Shown in pieces: positions 24,875 to 35,670 of a stretch of 64,000 nt of DNA (positions within the stretch are counted from its first letter, which is position 1; every line of letters starts with the position of its first letter). Made by a program: the position numbers and the translations under genes. Origin of the DNA: Diphasiastrum complanatum (taxonomy: Eukaryota > Streptophyta > Lycopodiopsida > Lycopodiales > Lycopodiaceae); assembly GCA_029204225.1 (NCBI GenBank), contig CM055106.1, forward strand, positions 3,142,665 through 3,206,664, read 5' to 3'. The notes beneath the pieces are model-generated. The model was not told the DNA's origin and ran no database searches. It worked only from the letters and a program-made list of their open reading frames with translations.

Positions 24875-25323
24875 TTGGCCTCTACCAAGCTTATTTTTGC
24901 ATTTTTCACAGGTATTTCAAACAGACTTTTTAATTGGCCTATTATTCCAGGCAATTTTGACACATTCAAAGGTACAGAAAAAAATTTGTTGGATTGTTCT
25001 CAACAATCACAATATTCGACAGATCCATGTACGCGACTGGCTGGTCATTATGCAAACTACCTAGCCAAATGGATTACCTATAAATTACCAAAAGGATGTC
25101 GCCCAAAAATACATGATTTCAAAATATAACATTGCTAGAAAACGTTGACGTGCTACTTTACATAAAAGTTTGCGACTCCTGCATCAGAGACCAGACAGTT
25201 TTTATGGAAATGATAAAATACCAGTTCTTAGAAAATGTACATGCATGTTTTGATGATGTTGATGGCAACTATTTTGAAAAGATGTTGCTATGCCACAACA
25301 TACAGACAAATGTAAATACATAG
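24875..25323 (+). pseudogene. Unrecognised element frames after the insertion
   Basis: Coding-like sequence resumes after the insertion. One frame contains FNWPIIPGNFDTFKGTEKN and LAGHYANYLAKWITYKLPKG; a second at 25132-25323 contains VCDSCIRDQTVFMEMIKY. Both are short and end at stops. I do not recognise them. A Cys-rich turn (CDSC) is the only motif. Confidence 0.3.
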
Positions 25324-25739
25324 CGAGCTCATAAATCATGTGTTTGAGTTTCTATTTTCATGAGTAATCGATAAAATATTGTCTACTATGAAATGTATAC
25401 ATTTTATTTTGATAATGCTAGTGAATTTTTTTTAAAGGATAGTAGAAACCGAATTCCACAATCTAATAGACAGAATTGCAATTGGTTTTCATATCTTCAT
25501 GTTTTTCCCTTCAAAAAACAGTTGCCTTTCAATGAAGCCTTTATAAAATTTATTAGTCCAGCGTAAATTACAGCACACACTTCTTCTTTTTTACCTAGGT
25601 TTGAATTTTGAATTATACACATCTATTTGTTTGTAGAAGCCATATATGGCATTTGATATTCCTAATCATAAATCAATACTATCTTATCCATAGGAACAGT
25701 TTATATATGCTAAACAACTTTTAATGCTACTTTATTTTA

Positions 25740-25960
25740 TTGTGGAGATATATGGCCACAGACACCAACATGTCCATGGCTGCCATCCCCACCAAAACAA
25801 TATTCCATACTTTGGCTTTAATCTACACGAACGTGCCTTTGGCATTTATTCATTGCTTTCCACACAATACAAATATTTTCACGGTATTTTCTTTTTGGGA
25901 CAATTTCAAATGCCAACCTTATGAATTGCAACATGGTATAATTCGCAAACGAATTATACC
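25740..25960 (+). pseudogene. Frame leading into the DUF6570-like protein
   Basis: Reads MATDTNMSMAAIPTKTIFHT and FSFWDNFKCQPYELQHG, then reaches the perfect hairpin at 25931-25964, after which the coding frame changes. It may be the N-terminal part of the 25961-27244 protein, separated by an insertion or frameshift at the hairpin. Confidence 0.3.
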
Positions 25961-25964
25961 ATGT
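25931..25964. repeat. Perfect 15-bp hairpin with CAAA loop
   Basis: The left arm ACATGGTATAATTCG (25931-25945) and right arm (25950-25964) are exact reverse complements around a four-base loop. It sits at the junction of two coding frames inside the Helentron-like element. Confidence 0.95.
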
Positions 25965-27244
25965 ATAATTCCATGCATAAACAAGACATTAATGCATTGT
26001 GGTGGCATGCGAATTTCTTCTCAAACGAAAATTTCAAACCCTACCATGCAACCACCCATTCTATAGATGCGTACTTCGAACTCATCATGAACACTTATTT
26101 TACAAACATAAATTATAATCCATTTTGCCTATATTGGATGACGGAACTTTGTAAACAAGAAATCATGGTGCAACAATACAATCCAACAACGCGAAATGTC
26201 ACCACGTTTTCTATATGCCCAACAAGTGGTCCACCACATAAAACAATTTTAGCAATATTAACTAATCCTCCAGAGATTTATCCTTCCACATTCCACGGTC
26301 TTATTTTGTCAAAAAATTATATAAGTTGTGCTTTGTCAAATTACCCATGGACAAATGACATGCTACTTGCTTTAAAAAATATCGTTCTAGAATTTATTCA
26401 TTTGCCAGCAACAAAAATAGCTGCAATTTTCAAAAATAAACATCCAAACATTCCCTGCAAAATATCCAATATTATCTACCATATTTGGAAATTAAAAAAA
26501 AAAACTAATTTACTAGCAAATAACCCAACAACACTCATACAATCATGCACCCAAAATATGGATTCATCCCATGCAAATACAAGGACTTGGCATTTCTGGA
26601 CAAAAGATCGAATTACTACTTTACACCAACTAATTCGTAGCTCGTTTCATGAAATAGCTACTGATATAATTGCGAAATTTAAAAACCACTACAAAAACGT
26701 AGTTGGTACATATCAAAGTATCAAAAATCGAATTACAAAAATGATGAATATGGATGCCCGAGAAAATGCCACTACAACACAAAAATATTACGCTCGTATA
26801 CGTGATGTACCAACATGCACTTGTGTTAGTTGTGAATCAAACTATTTCAAATTCCAAGTTCATTTGCTGACTAACAATAATGAAAACTACATTTTAACTC
26901 TCAAACAAATCCTTGACAACCTAGCAACTTTTTTCCCAAAATACATCTGTGCGCAATGTCGTAAAAGTATACATTTTGATAGAATTCTAAAACTAATGTG
27001 TCCAAATCATATATCAACTACTTGTGAAGTGCCCTCCATAAAAAATCTCAACAAACTAGAAGAATGCTTAGTTGCACCTAGAATTGCTTTCCTACAGGTA
27101 AAAGATTTGACATACGGTGGACAGGTAGGTGTGACTGGAAGTATTGTCAATGTCATTGCAGATCTCGAAAAAATTCAAACTGTGCTGCCGCGCTTTATAG
27201 ATGGAGAGGCATTTCTTACAATAGCTTTAAGAAAAAAACTTTAA
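25961..27244 (+). CDS. DUF6570-like Helitron protein with two Myb/SANT-like domains
   Basis: Longest open frame of the element, 427 residues. C-terminal third: a Cys-pair segment (CTCVSC at 286-291; YICAQCRKSI at 328-337), then LEECLVAPRIAFLQV and GGQVGVTGSIVNV, then VLPRF. This order is that of the DUF6570-like region found before the Rep domain in many eukaryotic Helitrons. Seen but not named in the family: two spaced segments with Myb/SANT layout. Residues 129-181 start PWTNDMLLALKN and end ISNIIYHIWKLKKK; residues 212-263 start FWTKDRITTLHQ and end QSIKNRITKMM. Myb-like domains bind DNA, so end recognition is a reasonable guess. Open throughout, unlike the neighbouring Rep part. The start at 25961 is only the first ATG. 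Confidence 0.6.
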   Translation: MYNSMHKQDINALWWHANFFSNENFKPYHATTHSIDAYFELIMNTYFTNINYNPFCLYWMTELCKQEIMVQQYNPTTRNVTTFSICPTSGPPHKTILAILTNPPEIYPSTFHGLILSKNYISCALSNYPWTNDMLLALKNIVLEFIHLPATKIAAIFKNKHPNIPCKISNIIYHIWKLKKKTNLLANNPTTLIQSCTQNMDSSHANTRTWHFWTKDRITTLHQLIRSSFHEIATDIIAKFKNHYKNVVGTYQSIKNRITKMMNMDARENATTTQKYYARIRDVPTCTCVSCESNYFKFQVHLLTNNNENYILTLKQILDNLATFFPKYICAQCRKSIHFDRILKLMCPNHISTTCEVPSIKNLNKLEECLVAPRIAFLQVKDLTYGGQVGVTGSIVNVIADLEKIQTVLPRFIDGEAFLTIALRKKL

Positions 27245-27250
27245 TATAAA

Positions 27251-27499
27251 TTGAATTTTATGATTGGACAAGTTCATCCTCTGCGTGTAATGATTGCCTT
27301 GTTACATTTGTGCCAAACGCCATTGTATGCTGCCATAAACGTCCGAGTTGACCCGACCTGGATATTGCACTACCAAACTACGTATCTAGACACATGTACT
27401 CAGCCAAACAGGATACAACCCATACTGCCTGGACCTGATACAAATGCAGAGGATATTATTGAAACTGACATAGTCGTGCATCCATTTCACTGTACATAA
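27251..27499 (+). pseudogene. Helitron segment between DUF6570-like and Rep parts
   Basis: Frame continues after the stop at 27244 with VMIALLHLCQTPLYAAINVR and PILPGPDTNAEDIIETDI, in the place where Helitron proteins have an ALxxLxxTPLY-type stretch. It is separated from the preceding frame by a stop, so the long ORF is broken here. Confidence 0.45.
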
Positions 27500-27639
27500 C
27501 ACATCATTGATTACAAAACTACATACAAGGCTATTGCACCTTGTGAAGGTATTCCAAGATAAAAATGCGTAAGAGCTAAATTTCTCAACTCTCTATTTTG
27601 GACACCCAAGACAAGCACCAGTAAATGCTAATTACACAT

Positions 27640-28300
27640 ACCAAACCATTGCCAAATGGGAATTACAACATTACAAACACACATTTGCTCAGCATACCAC
27701 GAACTTATTTTTTAAAGCACTAAATATCACAATTCACCAAGTACTAAATTCAATATGGATCCGTCTACAAAAAAGTACCTCGCAGCACCGGACGTTAACT
27801 GCATCTGATGTAATGCAAGATTCAAACATAGAACAATTACTACATTCAAATATTGGTTATAAAGATTTTGAACATGTCCGCACCTCTCCAAATTACAAAC
27901 ATGACCTATGAAAAAATGTATTTGCTATGATGCGACAATTAGGTCCACCAACCTTTTTCTTGACACTCTTGTGCAAAGACAAAATGGGAACCTCTAATTG
28001 AATGCTTGAAGACCCTTAATTCAAATATTGTACAAGAAACAAATTACCAAAACCAGAATGCATACTTGCAAGCCTTGGTCCGTGCAGATCCAAGTGCGCA
28101 AGATACTACAACATGAAACTAAATGCTTTATAAATAGTGATATCAAAAAACAATAAAATACTTGGTAAAATCAATGATTACTTTTTTGTTACTGAATTCC
28201 AGCATCGTGGCAGCCAACATGACCATGGCGTATTGTGGATAGAAATTCACCAACATATAGTAGCACATGCGCAGATGAAGTGACGAAATTCATAGACGCA
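27640..28300 (+). pseudogene. Helitron Rep (Helitron_like_N) domain, disabled
   Basis: Broken frames encode, in order, YKDFEHVRTSPNYKHDL, NVFAMMRQLGPPTFFLTLLC and EFQHRGSQHDHGVLWIE (from 28194). The last is the HUH-type metal-binding motif of the rolling-circle Rep nuclease, with His-Asp-His at the core. The family usually shows QHRG.PH.H. Stops (for example after KHDL) and frameshifts interrupt the domain, so no functional nuclease is encoded. Confidence 0.75.
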
Positions 28301-28596
28301 CACATATCATGTGACCACACTATATTGTCTTCTATTATAAGAGGCATTCAAACCCACAAATACAAACACACTTGTTACAAAAAAACACGTCCCAAATAGC
28401 TGCAGATTTCATTATCCGCGACCACCAATGTCTAAAACCATGATTTTAACGCCGTTACAAAATTGAAGTGCCTCTCAACAACACTACTACAAAACATTAC
28501 ACAAGCGCATTGAAGACAAAATCTTCGAAATCAATCCATCGGAACCCCAAACATTCCAGACATGGTTTAACTCCATACAACTGACAACACAAGATT

Positions 28597-28925
28597 ATGT
28601 TTGCTCTACAAAGTACTTTGAAAAAACCTACCGTCTTCCTGCAGCGCATCCCTAATAACATTTACATGAATGGTTTTAATCCTCAAATAAGTGCATTGTG
28701 GCATGCAAATATGGACATTCAATTCATTTTAGATCCTTACGCATCATCAAGTTACTGTACATCATACTTCACGAAAACTGACGATACAATATTCAAATCA
28801 TTAAAACATGTATAGAAAATCATTACGATACCATGACAAGGTTAAAGACCATGAGTAATACTCTGTTAAACACTCAACAAATAAGTGCACAACTTGCGGC
28901 ATTCATTTTATTATCACTTCCATTG
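28597..28925 (+). pseudogene. Post-Rep segment of the Helitron protein
   Basis: The frame reads VFLQRIPNNIYMNGFNPQIS, then LWHANMDIQFILDPYASSSY. The matching family block (Y.P.....W.AN.DIQ...D.YA...Y..SY..K) lies between Rep and helicase. A further match in another frame (AQLAAFILLSLPLH, near 28880-28930) is the next family block. Sequence then changes without any helicase motif. Confidence 0.6.
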
Positions 28926-28944
28926 CATCTTGCATTGTTATGAC

Positions 28945-29360
28945 ATACACAATACAGATGTCGCAGAAATTATCAAAGCTTATTTCAATGTGAACAAACC
29001 ATATAGTATGATTGTGCTTGCAGTGTATCGAAAACCGAATTCAAATCTGATGAGTTTCTTGAATACAATAGAAGAAATATTACAAAATGCATCCACAAAC
29101 ATACCACACCAATGACCATTCTTGGAGACTTCAATATCAATAGGCTTGTTTGCAACAACCATGCCAACCATCTTACGACATTCATGGAAAATCGTGGTTT
29201 CCAACAAACTATCACTACACCAACAACATTGTATGGAAGCCAATTAGATCATATATGGACAAATGCACACAACTCGAAAAACTTTTACGGAGTCACACAC
29301 TGTTACTGGAGTGACCACTCACCAATTTATTACCTATATAGTAATCCAAATATCGTGTAA
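28945..29360 (+). pseudogene. Endonuclease/exonuclease/phosphatase (EEP) domain of Helentron type
   Basis: Two overlapping frames (to 29115, and from 29112) encode IVLAVYRKPNSNLMSFL, TILGDFNINRLVCNN, YGSQLDHIWTN and YWSDHSPIYYLY. GDFN, LDHIW and SDH are the catalytic blocks of apurinic-endonuclease-like EEP nucleases. Known: Helentrons carry such a domain after the helicase. Here it follows the post-Rep segment directly, without the helicase, and is split by a one-base shift (ATGA overlap). Confidence 0.7.
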
Positions 29361-29690
29361 GTCTCCTTCATCGAGTTTCTATTGCTGGAATTGATGTTGT
29401 TGGTTCTCATGGAGCTCAACATAAAGAGCAGTATTACTCTCATCACATTCTTGGACAAGACGAGAACAACCTTGTAACTGCCCTGCCTTCTAACTTGCAT
29501 CAAACAATAACTTTTAAACCACCTTCTAACATTCACATTTCTCACATGCAATTTTTTTGTCGTGAGATGCGTTTTCCCATTTTTTGTGTCACATTTACAT
29601 TTACTCTATAACACATGTAAAATAAAATGAAATATCAACCTAAGGCAGGGCCAAGTGGCTTGCCACGCCCGTGTTTTCTACGCCCTTGTT
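29361..29690 (+). mobile_element. Non-coding 3' tail and terminal hairpin of the Helentron-like element
   Basis: The tail matches 11940-12254. The hairpin at 29644-29664 has arms GGCAGGGCCA and TGGCTTGCC with one bulge. It is followed by ACGCCC repeated once more than in the other copy and ending CGCCCTTGTT near 29690. Confidence 0.6.
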
Positions 29691-30765
29691 TCTATGGGCG
29701 ATGGAGATGCGATGGCGAGCGATGGAAGTGCGATGGCGAGCGATGGAAGTGAGACTCTCTTTGAAAATAAAGCTGGATATCGTGTGCAGCGTCTGCTTCT
29801 ATGACACCTGCACATTTGGGCGGTGGCAGTCTGCCACGCAACAACAACAACGACAAGCATCATCAATGATCGTGATCTTCATCATCATGGCTCCCACAAC
29901 AGATTGGAGGTGCCGTGCTAGCTAGCTTGCTTGCTTGGTGGAGGCCTCGTGCATCATCCTTCTCTTTGTGCTGTCATGAGGAGTACAATTGTAATAAATG
30001 CGCTTGCTCTGGCTTGGTTCCGCCAGCCTCAGCCTCAGACTTGGTTTCCTGTCTTTCTGGGGTTGCCAATTCAGCCTGTCCATGTCTGATTTTTGACGAA
30101 ACGACTGTGGTAGGGTTCAGTTTCATGTAATCTTTGATGGAATGAGGTGCAAACCGTATCTCGGATCCGCAAGGACGATTTGAGATACTGCACTGCTTGT
30201 TTTGGCACGAGGCAGAAATATCTTTGAGGATTGACCAGGGGGGTGAGTGAGATTTAAGTTTTGATTTGTCTGTCTGTTAGGGATTTCATGTTTTTGTGTT
30301 TGAACTATGGGTTGAAAAGGCTCCGAGTGGTGAGCGTATGGATTTCATAGATGAGAATTATCGGTGTGTTTCAATTTGTGCCGTGCTTGTGTAAGAAAAC
30401 TTTCTTGGATCAAATGAAAAAACTGCCAAAACAGTGAATGCTGTTCGATGGTCTGAGCGACAACAAACAATCAATTGTTCATTTTAGTTGCATATTACTT
30501 TTGGAAGGTTATCTAGCTTATAAGTAGTACAAGTACAGCACTATAGTCGTTCTTAAGATGGTTCGGTCATCCTTTTTTGGAGCATAGCTTTCAGTGCGAC
30601 AAATTTTAAGGAAAACTTTGTTGATATGTCCGACGAGATAATTTCTTAATTGCCCATTGCAAATTTTGAAGAAATTGCTGCACGCCCATGTTGTACTTTT
30701 GCAGGAGCAGGTTTCCCTTATGAGCGTTAGTAACTGCTTCGAAATTTTTCAGCCGCACGTCAGAG
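29691..30765 (+). promoter_or_regulatory. Region upstream of the 30.8 kb exon
   Basis: GC content rises here. The unit GCGATGGCGAGCGATGGAAG is repeated near 29710-29750. A short frame (29671-29925) depends on these repeats and is not convincing. It could be promoter or leader of the exon at 30766; no TATA box stands out. Confidence 0.3.
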
Positions 30766-31061
30766 ATGTCTTCTTCAACGACAACCGCCTTATTAGGAAC
30801 GACCGATCCTAGACGAGGGAAATACTTTTCATACCGCCGGAGCATGTCAATGCTTATCGTGTTTAGCATGATATTCCTGATTGTTACTTTATCTACTGCG
30901 GAGTATCATTCTCTGCCTTTTCGTAGCACTCAGGCCGTGCTGCATTCTGGTACCGAAGGCTTTCAAGCTGTTCACTTCAACCACGGTGCAGATAGAGGCA
31001 CGGTGCCTCTGAAGATCCCCCTTTCAAACAATTCTAGTCAGCTGAAGACTAGAAAGCTTCG
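30766..31061 (+). CDS. First exon of a type II membrane protein, unrecognised
   Basis: From the ATG at 30766 the frame reads a short Ser/Thr-rich cytosolic tail with DPRRGKYFSYRR, then one strong membrane span (SMLIVFSMIFLIVTLS), then a lumenal stretch with an N-glycosylation site (NNSS). A good donor, CTTCGG|GTATGT, ends the exon near 31061. This is the usual first exon of Golgi type II enzymes such as glycosyltransferases, but no catalytic part is present, so the enzyme class is unknown. No downstream exon was found; either the intron is long or the gene is cut. Confidence 0.45.
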
Positions 31062-31268
31062 GGTATGTTTCTTGCTAAAGATTTCTGTCCAGTACAAAAA
31101 ACAACATTTTTGGACAGGTAAAGTGAGGTCATCTTTTCAACTCGTCAAGTTTTACGTTTGTTAAAATTTATGACTGGTATTTTATCATGTGATTTGCATA
31201 GATACAGAGAACATATGTCATAGCCAGGGTAAAGTATACCTCCTCAAAAAGGATAGACTAGAAAAAGA

Positions 31269-32407
31269 CTACTTGAGATTATGCAGTTTTTGTTGCATTG
31301 CTTCAGCTTCATGGAGTAGAGGCCTTTGTCTGGATCTATCTTTTTCTGTTCCTTCTGAGGCATAGCACTTTATTTTAATCAATGACAATGAAAGAGCTTG
31401 CTGAATATGGATTTTCAACTGACGGTCACAACACTTTGTTGTCATTGCAGAGCATGATTCCTTGAATGTTATGGACTTGATCCTTGTTTCATACAAGCCT
31501 ATGTCAGACACATCAAACAGTGCCAATAACAAGTTTCTAGTTGCAAGATGAGGATTACGTTCAGAAGACTTTGCAAATTGCAATGCTGAAATTCCAGTGA
31601 GAATCTTGATCAGCCTATATACGCCATAGCTCAATTTACTTGAGATTTGAACATGTATCTACATTTGGACTAAAGGATATTAATAAAATTGACTCATTCA
31701 ATCCTGGATAATGCTATGGTCAGATTAAGTGGCCCTTCATATCATCATAAGTGCTTGCCACACGTTCAGTCTCAAGACCAATTAATAAACTACTACACAA
31801 GAGCCAAATCACAGGCCTGTGGCTGTGGGAACCTGCTGATTGCACTACATTTAATGTGCTTTGGATGCTAATATTCTCCTCGAGGAGGTGTTTTACTATG
31901 AGTTTGGGGACTTATAGTTCATGTTTGAAGGTCATCAGGATAACAAAGATATTCTTTACAATTTCTATACATGATTTTTTTCTTTGAACAACATTTGCAA
32001 AAAAGTTTGTATTGTTCGATTAATTGAAAGTTTGAAGTAATGTCTTTCCGATCTATCACAGTAACTCCTAGGACTTGCTTAGCTTGATGCATTGAAAGAA
32101 ACATTTTGTTAGATTGACTTTTCAGAATATTATGGATGAGGGAAATAAGATATTCCCAAGGATATTTCGTTTGTAAATTTATTGGTGAGAAGCTAGAGGA
32201 GACTAAACATCCATGGAGTAAAAGGGTTTCTTCCCTATTTAAATAATCTCCATACAATTTCTGGTATGAAATAAAATCATTTTCAACTTTCAACATATAC
32301 TTAATATATTCCAAAGTAAATTGCAATGATTCATAGTTTATTTCTTTATAAGAAGCATCAAAAGCCAATAGTGGTGTTGACTTTTTATTTTTAGAGTTGA
32401 TAATCAT
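31269..32407 (-). CDS. Two unrecognised minus-strand frames
   Basis: 31919-32407 (162 residues) reads YESLQFTLEYIKYMLKVEND and LVSSSFSPINLQTKYPW with a Cys/Lys-rich end (LFCKCCSKKK). 31269-31634 (121 residues) reads KILTGISALQFAKSSERNPH and LATRNLLLALFDVSDIGLYE. Length and balanced composition in an AT-rich region make one spliced or decayed gene possible, but I recognise no family and no clear splice sites. They could lie in the intron of the 30766 gene. Confidence 0.3.
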
Positions 32408-32449
32408 TATTACTTCATTTCAGTTTGTTACACTTTTCATTCACAACCA

Positions 32450-34430
32450 CTGTAATTTTTGAGGACTCGTAATTTTAAGTGGGTGGAAAAGAACATTTCA
32501 CTGGCCTGTAAAATTCCATTTGAGATTTGAATCGGGTGAATTCATAGTCTATAGATCTTCATTAGTCATTAATGATGAATTATTGGTAACTTTCAACTAG
32601 TTCAAATAAAAGTAGAACTACTCTACAACTATATTGTAGGTCCGATCAGTGAATTAGAACCAGTTGGCCTTGCCACAAGGCAAGTCGACAGGACACGGTG
32701 TGTCGTCAACAACAATCTGGGCCATGTAGTTGCAATGCACTTTGCACTTCAGATCCCTTCAGGCCTTTTCACTAGCCATCTAATGGCTCTTCTACATCGA
32801 ATGGCTCGCATTAGTCCTCAGTTGCCCGATCCTGACGATCGAACTAGTGTGGAAGTCGATCAACGAATGTCCATGATTCTATGCATCGAATAACGCTCCC
32901 TCCATACACAATACACCTGCAACCGCTACAGGCCTATTTGAACTGGCCGCGCAACTGATCCGCGAGCTCTCTAACGCCATCTTCACGCTTCTTCACGTTG
33001 ATTTCCAGTGATGGCCGCCCTGCTGATCACTCTATCTCCTCCAACGCTTCACGGCCGCCCACGGCTTCTTACAGGCAGGATCGCGCTGCTAGGGCGCCCA
33101 TCCTCAGCTACTTACAGCTCTGAAAATGTCTTCCGACAAAGAGATATCCACGGTTTTGCTCTTTAAAACCCTAGCAGCTTTGAAGAGAAGGATATATTGG
33201 GCTTTACTTAGGATTTCCCTAAGCTTTCACCTGCAACTCCTATCTGGCTGAGGTCGCCCTACATCAGGCAATATTTTGCTCCAAACCGCAACGGTGTTCG
33301 ATTGGATTCAAACCATTCACACATGCCAAGCAACCCTTCAAAAGATTTTCTAGCTTCACTTTTTTGCTTGCCCTCTGATTCAGCTGACAATCCCCTGCCT
33401 TTGAATCTTCTTACAATTTTGAGCTATTCCACGAATCTCCACAGACTCAGTTTTGTGCTTCCTAACCAACAAACTGTCGTGAATTTGCAGCTCTCTGTTC
33501 TTGTCCGGTGTGCAAGCCACCAAGGGCTCTGACACCAAGTTACGAAAACACAGTTTAAACACCCGACCAGATCAATCACCATAGCACAACGTCAAGTGCA
33601 ACAAGACAAGACAATAGAATTGCTCTCCTCAAACTGTATATTCAACCAATGAGTTAAGTAGAAAGATAAGTTGCTTAAAAGCACTCAAAGGGCTCGTAAA
33701 AGAAAGATGGCCTGATAACTCTAGAAATAAGCACACGTGGTGCCGTCGAAATAAGAACGCACTGTATAAGTCGATCATTGCTATTTTAACTAGGGCTGTA
33801 AAAAGCACCTCCAAAAAAAACTAAAACTTTCTAGCACCCTTCAATAATTTCAGTACTTTTCAGCACTTGACATAGGTAGTTTTAGATGCACATATCTATC
33901 TCTACATAACTCCAAATTGACAAAAATTTGAGACAACATTTCTATGATCATATAATACTTTTTAAAGTAGACAAACAAAAAAAGTATTGTCAAAATCACT
34001 GTGTTACACACTTATATATGATATTTCCAGTTTTAGTGATTTTTATCAGCACTTAAAAGGATAACTTTGAATGCACGTATCTATCTCTAGAGATCTCCAA
34101 ATTCAATTTTTTTTTAATAGACATGTTTCTATAATCATATAGGATTTTTAAGAGTAGACAGACTAAAAATTGAATGTAAAATTCACAACAATGTAGTCCC
34201 ATATATGAAAATAGCAAAGTTTTATCATTACTCCCACGTGTTTGACACATCATATTTTACATATAAGTTACTCAAAATGAAGGTCTCATAATTTTTAATC
34301 GATAATTGTATATATGAAGAACACATGTGTGAAAAGATTTGATATGATTCATCATAGTTTATGAGATATGATTTTTTGAATAAGTGCTTGAAATGCACAC
34401 TTTTGTGTGCATTTTGAAATGACTCTAGTG
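32450..34430. other. Intergenic DNA, no gene seen
   Basis: A more GC-rich patch at 32640-33540 has no convincing frame. GGCTCTGACACCAA near 33526 resembles a Copia primer-binding site on the minus strand, but the next bases (GTTACG) do not open an LTR cleanly. The rest is AT-rich. Confidence 0.4.
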
Positions 34431-34439
34431 TTAATAGGT

Positions 34440-34863
34440 GCACCAACATAAGTAAGCTCTTTGTTCAAATCTTTCACTCTCAAAACAAATTGATGTCCAC
34501 TCTCACTCTTTTCTTGGAAGCAGTGAAGAACTTGGTTCTTGAGGAAAAGTAATCTTGAGGTATTCTTGGACTCAGAGATCTTTTGAAGAGTCTTCCAAGC
34601 CTCTTGGGCCGAGGTACATGTGCTCCTACTTCTTTGAGCAAATCATTTGCAACATTCATTTTAATACAATGAAGTGCAATCTTGCACCTTGTCTTCTATT
34701 TAGTTGCTTCTTGTGGATGGATTGGCTCATCTTCATCTCCATTCACAATATCCATCAAGTCTTATATGAAAAGGATGGATTCCATTCTTAACTTCCAAAT
34801 TGAATAATTTGAAGAGTTCAATCTATCATTAGAATCCAAAAGATAGGCACTTATGGATGCCAT
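34440..34863 (-). pseudogene. Second Copia gag, frameshifted
   Basis: From an ATG at 34863 the minus strand reads MASISAYLLDSNDRLNSSNY and IWKLRMESI, closely parallel to the gag at 712. Later parts (a KNQVL-like stretch near 34540) are in other frames. The element ends abruptly near 34440 without pol or 3' LTR. Confidence 0.7.
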
Positions 34864-35670
34864 CTTCAATAATAGGAAGATAGATTCAATGAAACAAGAT
34901 AGATTGTAGAAGATATGATCACTACTAGCTATCCCACTCTCTTTGGGACTTGAGATGAATCACTCTCTGATTTCTCAACAAGATCTAAGATGATCTTGAG
35001 CTTGATCTATCTTCAAGATCCAAACCTAGTTCAATTTACTATAGATTTGATCAAAACTAGTCTCCTTCCTTGATCTTAACTTCACAAGAAGGGTGAATCC
35101 ACCTATACTAAAACAAAAGCACTTTATAGCACACAAATGTCTTACAAATAAAGCCTTTTAAATTCAGGTTGAATCACATTGACATATCCAATTACAAACC
35201 TATCTAGAACCGAGTAGAATAGAAACACAATTTTCATTAGTTTTATATTTCTAGATGATAAAAAAAAAATCAAAACACTTGATCTAAATCAAAAAGGTGT
35301 ATTTTAGGACCTTAAGAAGCCTAAAAACGACCTAATTAATCTCTCAAATGGCTGATCCAAGTTTCTAAAAAGTAGTGGCATTCAAATCCTTATCAAAATC
35401 TCTATTAGAAATCATGTACTCGAAGATTCAACTCATAAGAACTTTCTAATTTGGCTTGATTGAATGGAAATGGCAATCTCGGTTCCTAGAGCTATAACTT
35501 AGCAAAACAAGTTCCCTTTGATCTATTCTCACTCAAATGAAACCAAATTTAAAGGTACAATCACTAGATTAGCAACTAGTAGCAAGGGAAAACTCAATAG
35601 TACTCAAATCTAGGATCTGAGCTTGAGAAAATCAAATCTAAAACTCACTTTTGATTAGGATCTGATACCA
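34864..35670 (-). other. Leader and primer-binding site of the second Copia element
   Basis: Non-coding leader of about 790 bases. The minus strand of 35659-35670 reads TGGTATCAGATC, a one-mismatch initiator tRNA-Met primer-binding site. Confidence 0.7.

Larger units (their letters stand above)
21300..29690 (+). mobile_element. Decayed Helentron-like (Helitron superfamily) element
   Basis: Ordered content on the plus strand: RPA-like OB-fold frame (21646-22071), unknown frames (22750-24050), LTR-like insertion (about 24060-24870), frames leading to a DUF6570-like protein (25961-27244), broken Helitron Rep domain (about 27640-28300), post-Rep segment (28597-28925), endonuclease domain (28945-29360), and a non-coding tail with a terminal hairpin (29644-29664). 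The Pif1-type helicase expected after Rep is absent. Frameshifts and stops run throughout, so it cannot be autonomous. The left end is not determined; 21300 is where related coding begins. Confidence 0.7.

Noticed and set aside
33523-33541. Primer-binding-site-like GGCTCTGACACCAA
   Set aside because: Adjacent bases do not open an LTR with TG, and no gag or LTR partner was seen; kept only as a note in the intergenic entry.
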